A stretch of 8,145 nucleotides of DNA. Origin: Prevotella sp. UBA5379. Lineage in GTDB: Bacteria; Bacteroidota; Bacteroidia; Bacteroidales; Bacteroidaceae. The translations under genes were made by a program, and so were the position numbers. The stretch lies in assembly GCA_002409785.1 (NCBI GenBank), contig DHOX01000071.1:24560-32704 (forward strand). Reading direction: 5' to 3'. Position 1 is the stretch's first letter, and each line of letters begins with the position of its first letter. Shown in pieces: positions 1-5,496 of the stretch. The notes beneath the pieces were generated by a model. The model worked only from the letters and a program-made list of their open reading frames with translations, searched no databases and was not told the DNA's origin.

Positions 1-992
1 GGGGAGATGAATACCCGGTCATAACCCAGCAAACTTGCTGCTTCACGGATCGATGACAGCGACTGAGAAAGATCGTCTTTCCAGATGTTCCGCCCATCAA
101 TGACGCCCAATGAGACAATCTTATCTGCAGGCATCTGACGGAGCAGCCGGATTTGTTTTGGGCCTCTCACTAAGTCTATATGAATGGCTGTCACAGGCAG
201 GGATAATGCGAGGTCTGCATGTTCCTCCAGATCTCCGAAATAAGTATTCAGAATGATCTTCAGTTGGGTAGATTCTTGTATTTTTTGAAAGGCATGACGG
301 TATGCTTCTGAAACCTTTTCAGGAAAATCAGTGACCAGAAAGGGTTCTTCAATCTGAACCCATTCAGCGCCGGCATTCTCAAGGGTAGTCAACAGTCGGA
401 TATAGGCAGGCAGGAGATGATCCAGGAGGTCTAATCGCTCAAAGGATTCTCCCTTTTCTTTGCCGGATAATAGAAAAGTAATGGGACCGATGAGTACGGG
501 AACAGTCTGAATGCCCATATCACGGGCTTCGGCATATTCACGTACTGCCTTGTCGTCAAAGAGGTCGAACGACTGGTCTTTAGTGAATTCCGGCACGATA
601 TAATGATAATTGGTGTCCCACCATTTGGTCATCTCCATGGCAATGACATCTTCGCCGCTTTTCTGTAGACCGTGTGCCATCGCAAAGTACAGTGTGGTTT
701 TCTGGTCTTTCAGATCTTCATACCTTTGGGGTATGGCATTCATCATCAGACACATATCCAGTACTTGGTCATAGAAAGAGAAATCGTTACTAGGAATCAG
801 GTCTATTCCCTTGTCCTTTTGAACTAACCAGTTTGTACGTCTGATCTGACGTCCGGTATCTTGCAGTTCTTGTTCCGTGATCCGGCCTTTCCAAAAGGCT
901 TCACAAGCTTTCTTCAGTTCCCTGTGAGCTCCTATGCGGGGGTATCCCAGCACTTGGGTCTTTAATTTTGAAGGTCCTATTACTTTTTTCAT
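1..992 (-). CDS. metE: Cobalamin-independent methionine synthase MetE, N-terminal part (truncated by window edge)
   Basis: MetE transfers the methyl group of 5-methyltetrahydropteroyl-polyglutamate to homocysteine, the last step of methionine synthesis, in the cytoplasm without vitamin B12. The frame is open from an ATG at 992 to the window edge: 330 full codons of a family usually near 760 residues, so about 43% is present. Family landmarks appear in order: LGYPRIGAHRELKKA at residues 15-29, MTKWWDTNYHYIVPEF near 120-135, LIGPITFLL, and WVQIEEPFLV near 209-218. All belong to the N-terminal barrel, which helps bind the folate polyglutamate tail. The zinc ligands and homocysteine site lie in the missing C-terminal barrel, so catalytic competence cannot be judged. 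The start fits the family and follows a good Bacteroidota promoter by about 70 nt. It is divergent from an Lrp-type regulator. Identification is by remembered family motifs and is very secure. Confidence 0.96.
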   Translation of the reverse strand, partial: MKKVIGPSKLKTQVLGYPRIGAHRELKKACEAFWKGRITEQELQDTGRQIRRTNWLVQKDKGIDLIPSNDFSFYDQVLDMCLMMNAIPQRYEDLKDQKTTLYFAMAHGLQKSGEDVIAMEMTKWWDTNYHYIVPEFTKDQSFDLFDDKAVREYAEARDMGIQTVPVLIGPITFLLSGKEKGESFERLDLLDHLLPAYIRLLTTLENAGAEWVQIEEPFLVTDFPEKVSEAYRHAFQKIQESTQLKIILNTYFGDLEEHADLALSLPVTAIHIDLVRGPKQIRLLRQMPADKIVSLGVIDGRNIWKDDLSQSLSSIREAASLLGYDRVFIS

Positions 993-1021
993 TGTCTTTT
1001 CATTTTTGTTCTTATTGATGA

Positions 1022-1046
1022 CCTCTTCTCTTTTCCTGAGATGAGG
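1022..1046 (-). promoter_or_regulatory. Hairpin in the metE 5' leader
   Basis: In the metE transcript direction, CCTCATCTC (1046-1038) pairs with GAGAAGAGG (1030-1022): eight base pairs interrupted by one A-A mismatch, with a 7-nt loop. It lies between the predicted metE transcription start (about 1064) and the start codon at 992, roughly 30 nt upstream of the ATG. No U-tract follows, so it is not an obvious terminator. The pairing is seen directly; any regulatory role is inference. Confidence 0.45.
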
Positions 1047-1069
1047 AGGCAAATAGAATATTTCGGGAA

Positions 1070-1101
1070 CAAAGTTAGAAATAAATTATAAAATAGACAA
1101 A
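1070..1101 (-). promoter_or_regulatory. Promoter of metE (Bacteroidota -33/-7 type)
   Basis: On the minus strand the sequence reads TTTG (1101-1098), 20 nt, then TAACTTTG (1077-1070). This matches the primary sigma factor consensus of Bacteroidota, TTTG-N19-21-TAnnTTTG, in both elements and in spacing. Transcription would start near 1063-1065, giving a leader of about 70 nt before the metE ATG at 992. It is the best complete promoter in the window. Confidence 0.75.
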
Positions 1102-1128
1102 TGATCTTCTTCTTTCGGAAATATTCTC

Positions 1129-1136
1129 TATATTTG
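1129..1136 (+). promoter_or_regulatory. -7 element of the lrp-type regulator promoter
   Basis: TATATTTG matches the Bacteroidota -7 consensus TAnnTTTG, 62 nt upstream of the regulator's ATG. No TTTG sits 19-21 nt upstream, so the -33 element is weak. The transcription start would fall near 1143. The 12-base string TATATTTGCAAT recurs exactly at the pta promoter. Confidence 0.55.
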
Positions 1137-1155
1137 CAATTATTATGGAATAAAT

Positions 1156-1170
1156 CAGAATAATATTCTT
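1156..1170 (+). promoter_or_regulatory. Candidate Lrp-type operator in the regulator's leader
   Basis: CAGAATAATATTCTT matches 13 of 15 positions of the E. coli Lrp consensus YAGHAWATTWTDCTR as I remember it. Its core GAATAATATTC (1158-1168) is an exact odd-centred palindrome. It lies between the predicted transcription start and the ATG at 1198, a position suited to autorepression, which is common in this family. The match is counted by eye, and the binding specificity of this protein is unknown. Confidence 0.4.
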
Positions 1171-1197
1171 GATTTTAAACTAAAAGAAGAACGGAAA

Positions 1198-1677
1198 ATG
1201 GATAAGCTCGATGATATTGATGTGAAGATTCTGAAAGAATTGCAGAACAATTCCAAGTTGGCTACGAAAGAACTGGCAGCGAGGGTTAATCTTTCACCGA
1301 CTCCTACTTTTGAACGTCAGAAACGTTTGGAGCGTGAGGGGTATATTGAAAGGTATATGGCGGTAGTGAATCCTGAAAAGGTCGGAAACGGACTGACCAT
1401 CCTCTGTGGCATTGAGCTGAAGCAGCATGGCAAGCGATGGGGGGATGAGTTTATGGCTGCAATCAAGGATATAGATGAAATTGTGGAATGCTGGAACACT
1501 TCAGGTAATTATGATTTCCTCATGAAAATCTATGTGAAAGATATGAAGCATTATCAGGATTTCGTGTTGAACACTTTAGGAGTCATTGATAGTATCGGGA
1601 GGTTGCATAGTAATTTCGTGATTGGGGTGGTGAAGTCTAATCATGGTATTCCTATCCCTGAACCTGCGGATAAGTGA
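1198..1677 (+). CDS. Lrp/AsnC-family transcriptional regulator
   Basis: A 159-residue protein, the normal length for Lrp/AsnC (feast/famine) regulators, which bind DNA as dimers or larger oligomers and usually sense amino acids. Residues 5-50 form the winged helix-turn-helix: IDVKILKELQNNSK, then a recognition helix around SPTPTFERQKRLER (33-46). Residues about 66-145 form the RAM ligand-binding and oligomerisation domain, including the conserved turn ECWNTSGNYDFLMKIYV (97-113). The ATG at 1198 places the HTH at the usual distance from the N-terminus, and the A-rich upstream AAGAACGGAAA is typical of Bacteroidota. It is transcribed divergently from metE across a 205-bp gap containing Lrp-like sites, so metE and the gene itself are plausible targets. 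Family assignment is firm. Whether it is a global Lrp orthologue or a local methionine or branched-chain sensor cannot be told, so no symbol is given. Confidence 0.93.
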   Translation: MDKLDDIDVKILKELQNNSKLATKELAARVNLSPTPTFERQKRLEREGYIERYMAVVNPEKVGNGLTILCGIELKQHGKRWGDEFMAAIKDIDEIVECWNTSGNYDFLMKIYVKDMKHYQDFVLNTLGVIDSIGRLHSNFVIGVVKSNHGIPIPEPADK

Positions 1678-1787
1678 AACTCGTCTAACTAACGATATTA
1701 TTTGAGCTGTTCAAATGGGCACGACTATTAAAATAAGAGGGGTTCGTGCTGTCCGACTTTTGTCCGACCGTTTACCCTTTAAAAGCA

Positions 1788-1816
1788 TATAAGGAACTGA
1801 TAATCAGTTCCTTATA
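1788..1816. terminator. Perfect 13-bp hairpin, likely bidirectional terminator
   Basis: Thirteen bases at 1788-1800 (TATAAGGAACTGA) pair perfectly with 1804-1816 across a 3-nt loop. It lies 110 nt after the regulator stop codon and 11 nt beyond the 3' end of the minus-strand tRNA, so it can end converging transcripts from both sides. Short T-runs follow on each strand: CTTTTG at 1821-1826 on plus, and GCTTTT (1785-1780) on minus. The T-tracts are displaced by several bases, so the hairpin is certain but the terminator call is an inference. Confidence 0.65.
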
Positions 1817-1826
1817 ATCACTTTTG

Positions 1827-1899
1827 TCGGGATTAGGCGACTCGAACGCCCGACCCCTACGTCCCGAACGTAGTGCGCTACCAACTGCGCTAAATCCCG
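1827..1899 (-). tRNA. tRNA-Pro (anticodon CGG)
   Basis: The minus strand folds into a complete 73-nt cloverleaf. The acceptor stem is CGGGATT/AATCCCG (7 perfect pairs) with discriminator A73. The D arm is GCGC-AGTTGGTA-GCGC. The anticodon arm is CTACG-TTCGGGA-CGTAG. The variable loop is GGGTC, and the T arm is GGGCG-TTCGAGT-CGCCT with one G-T pair. The loop gives anticodon CGG (1866-1864), reading the proline codon CCG. Base pair C1-G72 and a G 3' of the anticodon are typical of bacterial tRNA-Pro. The 3' CCA is not encoded (CAA follows), so CCA-adding enzyme is needed. It lies downstream of murF on the same strand, with its own likely promoter element. Confidence 0.96.
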
Positions 1900-1910
1900 A
1901 TAAGCACGTG

Positions 1911-1918
1911 CAAAGATA
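1911..1918 (-). promoter_or_regulatory. -7 promoter element of tRNA-Pro
   Basis: On the minus strand TATCTTTG (1918-1911) fits TAnnTTTG and ends 11 nt before the first base of the tRNA, an ideal spacing for a tRNA transcript with a very short leader. No clear TTTG is found 19-21 nt upstream. Confidence 0.55.
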
Positions 1919-2030
1919 CTGTAAAATTCTGAAACGCGTGCATTTTCTTTAAGAAAAATGGTGATCGGCTGGGAAATTTATAGTATGCCGGAATCGAGAT
2001 TCATGCTGTAACGGACTTGCTTCGGATTTC

Positions 2031-3362
2031 TTATAAGAGATGAGGCAATTCAAAAAGCCGGATACCATTACTGCCTTTGATCAAAATATAATGGCCTTGT
2101 GGCTGTTGACGGGCAATTTCAACTTTGACCTCCTCAACATCCTGAAATTTTCGGAATTCTGATTGTGTCTTTTCAAATTCAGGACCTACCAGCCAGACAT
2201 TTGTGATCCCGGCTCTGTGGAGCTCGTCTATGATTTTCTGGTGCTCTTCTCCGGATACGGTACCGAGTTCGAGCATGTCTCCGAGGATCGCCATTTTCCC
2301 GGGCACATCCATGAGTTGGAAAGCTTCTATGGCTGCTTTCATGCTGGAAGGATTGGCATTGTAGGCATCAATGACCAGATGATTGTGAGGGGTAACCGTC
2401 AACTGGGAGCGATTGTTCGTGGGAACATAGTTAGTCAGGGCTTCGTCAATCTTTTCGTCACTCACGCCGAAATGTCTTCCTATCGTGATAGCTGCAAGCA
2501 TATTATCAAGATTGTAGGCACCGATCAACTTGGTCTGGACCGTGTGTGTCTTTTTTGCCGGCTGGCCCTCGAAAGCCTTACCTGTGGTCCAGGTAAACTT
2601 CAGGAAAGGAGCACAACTGACCACAGAACCTTGCACAGCCAATGCCTCATCCTCTTTTTGCCCATAATCGACCATTTGGGTAAGGTGACGTTCCTTGGCC
2701 ATCTGCATCAGATAAGGGTTGTCGTGGTTGATAAATACCAGTCCATGATGTGATTTCATGAAATCATACAATTCGCCTTTTGTCTTCATGACTCCCTCGA
2801 AACTTCCGAAACCTTGCAGGTGGGCCCTTCCCACATTAGTGATCATTCCACAGGTAGGCTCGGCATATTCTATCAGTTTCTTGATGTCACCGGGATGGCT
2901 TGCTCCCATTTCAATGACGGCGATTTCGTCTTTGCCCGTAAGGCGGAGCAGCGTCTTAGGTACTCCTACATCATTGTTGAAATTACCCTCAGTGTGCATG
3001 ACCCGGTATTTCTTCTGGAGTACGGTGGAGATCAGTTCCTTTGTTGTGGTTTTGCCATTGGTGCCCGTGATTCCGATGACCGGAATATGGAATTGGCGGC
3101 GGTGTTCGCGGGCAAGCTCCTTGTATGTGCCCAGACAGTTGTCTGTCAGGATATACCGGTTGTCATCTTTCCTGGCGTAAGCCGGTTCGTCCACAATGGC
3201 ATAACTGCATCCCTTTTCCAATGCCATTGCTGCAAAACGGTTGCCGTCGAAGGAGGTTCCCCTGAGGGCTATAAAAATACTGCCTTCCGGACAGTTGCGG
3301 CTGTCCGTCGTGATGACTGGATGCTGCTGGTAGATCTTGTATAAGTCGGAGATTTTCATCAT
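2031..3362 (-). CDS. murF: UDP-N-acetylmuramoyl-tripeptide--D-alanyl-D-alanine ligase MurF
   Basis: MurF uses ATP to add D-Ala-D-Ala to UDP-MurNAc-tripeptide, completing the UDP-MurNAc-pentapeptide precursor of peptidoglycan in the cytoplasm. With the ATG at 3362 the protein has 443 residues, normal for the family. The N-terminal UDP-binding domain shows VITTDSRNCPEGSIFIALRG (residues 16-35). The central ATPase domain has the P-loop GITGTNGKTTTKE (about 97-109), the stretch EGNFNNDVGVP and GVMKTKGELY. The C-terminal ligase domain has VIDAYNANPSSMKAAI and LGDMLELG. A second ATG at 3359 (MKISDLYKIY) is equally possible. The longer open frame from a TTG at 3383 is unlikely, because that TTG lies inside the probable -7 element. 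It is divergent from folP. Downstream it runs toward tRNA-Pro with no clear terminator between. Confidence 0.95.
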   Translation of the reverse strand: MMKISDLYKIYQQHPVITTDSRNCPEGSIFIALRGTSFDGNRFAAMALEKGCSYAIVDEPAYARKDDNRYILTDNCLGTYKELAREHRRQFHIPVIGITGTNGKTTTKELISTVLQKKYRVMHTEGNFNNDVGVPKTLLRLTGKDEIAVIEMGASHPGDIKKLIEYAEPTCGMITNVGRAHLQGFGSFEGVMKTKGELYDFMKSHHGLVFINHDNPYLMQMAKERHLTQMVDYGQKEDEALAVQGSVVSCAPFLKFTWTTGKAFEGQPAKKTHTVQTKLIGAYNLDNMLAAITIGRHFGVSDEKIDEALTNYVPTNNRSQLTVTPHNHLVIDAYNANPSSMKAAIEAFQLMDVPGKMAILGDMLELGTVSGEEHQKIIDELHRAGITNVWLVGPEFEKTQSEFRKFQDVEEVKVEIARQQPQGHYILIKGSNGIRLFELPHLL

Positions 3363-3380
3363 TTTATCTTTAAACCCTTG

Positions 3381-3388
3381 CAAAGTTA
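3381..3388 (-). promoter_or_regulatory. -7 promoter element of murF
   Basis: On the minus strand TAACTTTG (3388-3381) matches TAnnTTTG and is identical to the metE -7 element. Transcription would begin near 3374, leaving about 12 nt before the ATG at 3362. The -33 element is not recognisable. The element overlaps the TTG at 3383-3381, which argues against that codon as a start. Confidence 0.5.
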
Positions 3389-3454
3389 CTGCAATTTTCT
3401 TAAAAAGTAGTGCCGATTTTCCTAAAAAGAGGTGGTTTTCTCAATTAATATGAT

Positions 3455-3462
3455 TATTTTTG
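3455..3462 (+). promoter_or_regulatory. -7 promoter element of folP (and probably cdaA)
   Basis: TATTTTTG fits TAnnTTTG, 75 nt upstream of the folP ATG. The predicted start near 3469 gives a leader of about 70 nt. The -33 region is poor (GTGG at 3432-3435). The leader can form a stem between CAAGTG (3473-3478) and CACTTG (3503-3508), with a possible inner CCT/AGG pairing. Confidence 0.45.
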
Positions 3463-3537
3463 CAAAGCAACGCAAGTGTTTAAGCAGGCCTTCCGGATCA
3501 GGCACTTGGATATTTACATTGAAAAGAGAGTTTGTAA

Positions 3538-4374
3538 ATGGAAAAAACGAATTTTACATTGAATATACGTGGCCAATTGGTAGATTTATCTATTCCTCAG
3601 GTCATGGGTATCCTTAATGTTACTCCGGATAGCTTCTATGCCGGGAGCAGGAAGCAAACGGAAAAAGAGATCGCTGACAGGGCTAATCAAATTATCGCTG
3701 AAGGGGGAAGGATGATCGACGTAGGCGCTTTTTCTACACGCCCCGGGGCTGATGAGGTAGGAGACGAAGAGGAGGCCCGTCGGTTGAAGAACGCGTTGGG
3801 TATTGTCCGCCGTGAACAGCCTGATGCTGTGGTTTCAGTGGATACTTACCGTCCTGGTATTGCACGACGTTGCATTGAAGAATGGGGCGCAGACCTCATC
3901 AATGATGTTTCTGAAGGCGGGTTGACCGGTATCGTTAATACGCCTATTCATGAGCGTGAACGGATGTTTGATGTGGTGGGAGACCTGAAGGTGCCTTACA
4001 TCCTGATGTCTGTAAAGTCTGATCTTCATGACATGCTGATTGCTTTCTCCCGGGAGGTGCAGGAATTGCGTGATCTGGGGGCCCGTGATATTATCCTGGA
4101 TCCGGGTTTTGGATTTGGAAAAACACTTGAGGATAACTACCGTATCTTTCAGAATGCGGAGGAACTGAAAGCGCTGGACCTTCCGGTCCTGGTCGGTATT
4201 TCCCGGAAAAGTATGATATTCAAATTGATAGGCGGTGATCCGACCACTTCGCTCAATGGGACTACAGTTCTCAATACGATTGCGTTGATGAAAGGGGCCT
4301 CGATCCTTCGCGTACATGATGTGAAACCTGCCGTCGAAGCCGTGAAGATGGTGGAAAAAATGAGAAAGGCTTGA
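3538..4374 (+). CDS. folP: Dihydropteroate synthase FolP
   Basis: FolP condenses 6-hydroxymethyl-7,8-dihydropterin diphosphate with p-aminobenzoate to give dihydropteroate in folate synthesis; it is the sulfonamide target. At 278 residues it has the usual TIM-barrel length. Motifs in order: MGILNVTPDSF (23-33), MIDVGAFSTRPGA (59-71), SVDTYRP (100-106), LINDVS (120-125), LDPGFGFGKT (187-196), GISRKS (220-225) and LRVHDV (257-262). Residues aligned to the E. coli active site are all kept: N27, T67, R68, D102, N122, D188, K224, R258 and H260. Two departures stand out. The loop after NDVS is EGGLTGIVNTPIHERE, longer than the common NDISGG form. The usual MHMRG/MHMQG strand end reads MSVKSD (157-162). 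Its likely partner is cdaA, same strand 149 bp downstream; murF is divergent. The intact active site argues against a pseudogene. Confidence 0.95.
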   Translation: MEKTNFTLNIRGQLVDLSIPQVMGILNVTPDSFYAGSRKQTEKEIADRANQIIAEGGRMIDVGAFSTRPGADEVGDEEEARRLKNALGIVRREQPDAVVSVDTYRPGIARRCIEEWGADLINDVSEGGLTGIVNTPIHERERMFDVVGDLKVPYILMSVKSDLHDMLIAFSREVQELRDLGARDIILDPGFGFGKTLEDNYRIFQNAEELKALDLPVLVGISRKSMIFKLIGGDPTTSLNGTTVLNTIALMKGASILRVHDVKPAVEAVKMVEKMRKA

Positions 4375-4523
4375 ATGAGAATGCAGCAGAAGGGAGTTGT
4401 CACAAGGTATGCCTGCAGTGGCGTCTATGACGTGGTTTCATTATGGACTTCCGCTGGTCTGCGTTTAAAGGACTGTACACAACTTTTCTGTTGGAGAAAT
4501 AATAATATGATAAGATAATAACC

Positions 4524-5303
4524 ATGCCATTTGAATTTGGGATCAAAGACATCATCGATATTTTCTTGGTCGCTTTGATGTTGTACTATATCTACAAACT
4601 GATGAAGGCGAGCCGGTCGCTCAACATCTTCGTCGGCATCATGGTCTTTATCTTGATGTGGCTGTTTGTCAGCCGTGTTTTGGAAATGAAACTTCTAGGG
4701 GCCATACTGGATAAACTGGTCAGCGTAGGGGTAATCGCCTTGATTGTCATCTTTCAGGAAGATGTGCGGAAATTCCTTTATGAGTTGGGGTCTCAGAAGG
4801 GCATCCGGCGCCTGGTCAGACTCTTTAAGCGTTCTTCCAAGAGTGGTAACGAGCGTGAGGTGGACAAGGAAGCAATCATGCCGATAGTCCTTGCATGCAT
4901 GAGCATGAGCAAAAAATTTGTAGGGGCACTCATTGTCATAGAGCGTTCTGTTCCCCTTGATGATATAGTGGATACGGGCGATGTCATTGATGCTCGTATC
5001 AACCAGCGGTTGATAGAAAATATTTTTTTCAAGAATTCTCCTCTGCATGATGGAGCCATGGTCATTTCAAAGAAACGGATCAAGGCTGCAGGATGCATCC
5101 TGCCGGTCTCTCATAATCTGGATATTCCTAAAGAACTGGGTCTTAGGCACCGTGCAGCCATGGGCATATCGCAGAATAGTGATGCCATCGCAATCGTCGT
5201 TTCTGAAGAAACGGGGAAAATATCGGTGGCGATCAAGGGGACTTTCCGATTGAGACTTTCGGCAGAAGAGTTAGAAAGCATACTGACAAAGGAAATGGTT
5301 TAG
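4524..5303 (+). CDS. cdaA: Membrane diadenylate cyclase CdaA (DisA_N/DAC domain)
   Basis: CdaA makes cyclic di-AMP from two ATP; in other bacteria this second messenger controls potassium and osmolyte balance and cell-wall homeostasis. The 259-residue protein has three hydrophobic segments at about 9-27, 33-51 and 61-77, then a basic linker and a cytoplasmic DAC domain from roughly 100 to 250. The domain holds the signature HDGA (D176-G177-A178 within NSPLHDGAMVI) and RHR (208-210 within LGLRHRAAMG), which bind and activate ATP, so it should be active. The ATG at 4524 gives the normal CdaA N-terminus. No promoter is evident in the 149 bp after folP, suggesting co-transcription. In Firmicutes cdaA is usually followed by cdaR (YbbR) and glmM; neither is present here, and the gene is followed by a 302-bp gap before pta. 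Confidence 0.95.
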   Translation: MPFEFGIKDIIDIFLVALMLYYIYKLMKASRSLNIFVGIMVFILMWLFVSRVLEMKLLGAILDKLVSVGVIALIVIFQEDVRKFLYELGSQKGIRRLVRLFKRSSKSGNEREVDKEAIMPIVLACMSMSKKFVGALIVIERSVPLDDIVDTGDVIDARINQRLIENIFFKNSPLHDGAMVISKKRIKAAGCILPVSHNLDIPKELGLRHRAAMGISQNSDAIAIVVSEETGKISVAIKGTFRLRLSAEELESILTKEMV

Positions 5304-5442
5304 GCGTTTGGTTTTAGGATATAAACAGGACGTCCGGAATGGCTTTTCTTTATATGTTTTCTTGTTGGTTGGGAGGATGAATGTGGTGTTAACTAGGCCT
5401 TTCTTTCAAATCAACATGGGGGAATAGATAATGTATTTTATT

Positions 5443-5490
5443 TAGCAAAATTTATCTCATTATCCCCTTCTTTATAGATATATTTTGCTA
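5443..5490. repeat. Spaced inverted repeat entering the pta promoter, candidate operator
   Basis: TAGCAAAATTTAT (5443-5455) is the reverse complement of ATATATTTTGCTA (5478-5490) at 12 of 13 positions, the arms being separated by 22 bp. The right arm ends inside the pta -7 element and the spacer covers the -33 region. This placement is what one expects of a protein-binding site that blocks or assists RNA polymerase. The repeat is seen directly; binding is inferred. Confidence 0.45.
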
Positions 5491-5496
5491 TATTTG
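5489..5496 (+). promoter_or_regulatory. -7 promoter element of pta-ackA
   Basis: TATATTTG matches TAnnTTTG, 109 nt upstream of the pta ATG, with transcription expected from about 5503. The -33 position lacks TTTG. CTTCTTT lies at 5467-5473, and the same heptamer precedes the identical -7 string at the regulator promoter near 1109-1115. Confidence 0.55.

Noticed and set aside
993..1064. Known riboswitch (SAM, cobalamin or tetrahydrofolate) in front of metE
   Set aside because: The predicted leader is about 70 nt and shows one simple hairpin without the conserved cores of these classes that I can recognise.
1941..1960. Imperfect AT-rich palindrome CATTTTCTTTAAGAAAAATG upstream of tRNA-Pro
   Set aside because: Its pairing needs a bulge and leaves almost no loop; low-complexity A/T composition explains it.
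2163..2753. 196-codon plus-strand open frame over murF
   Set aside because: Lies antisense within a clearly conserved murF frame, has no recognisable motif and no promoter; a shadow frame.
5327..5334. GGACGTCC palindrome
   Set aside because: An 8-bp palindrome is expected by chance and has no supporting context.
5319..5355. ATATAAA/TTTATAT hairpin after cdaA as a terminator
   Set aside because: Seven A-T pairs around a 23-nt loop would be unstable, and the T-tract is interrupted.
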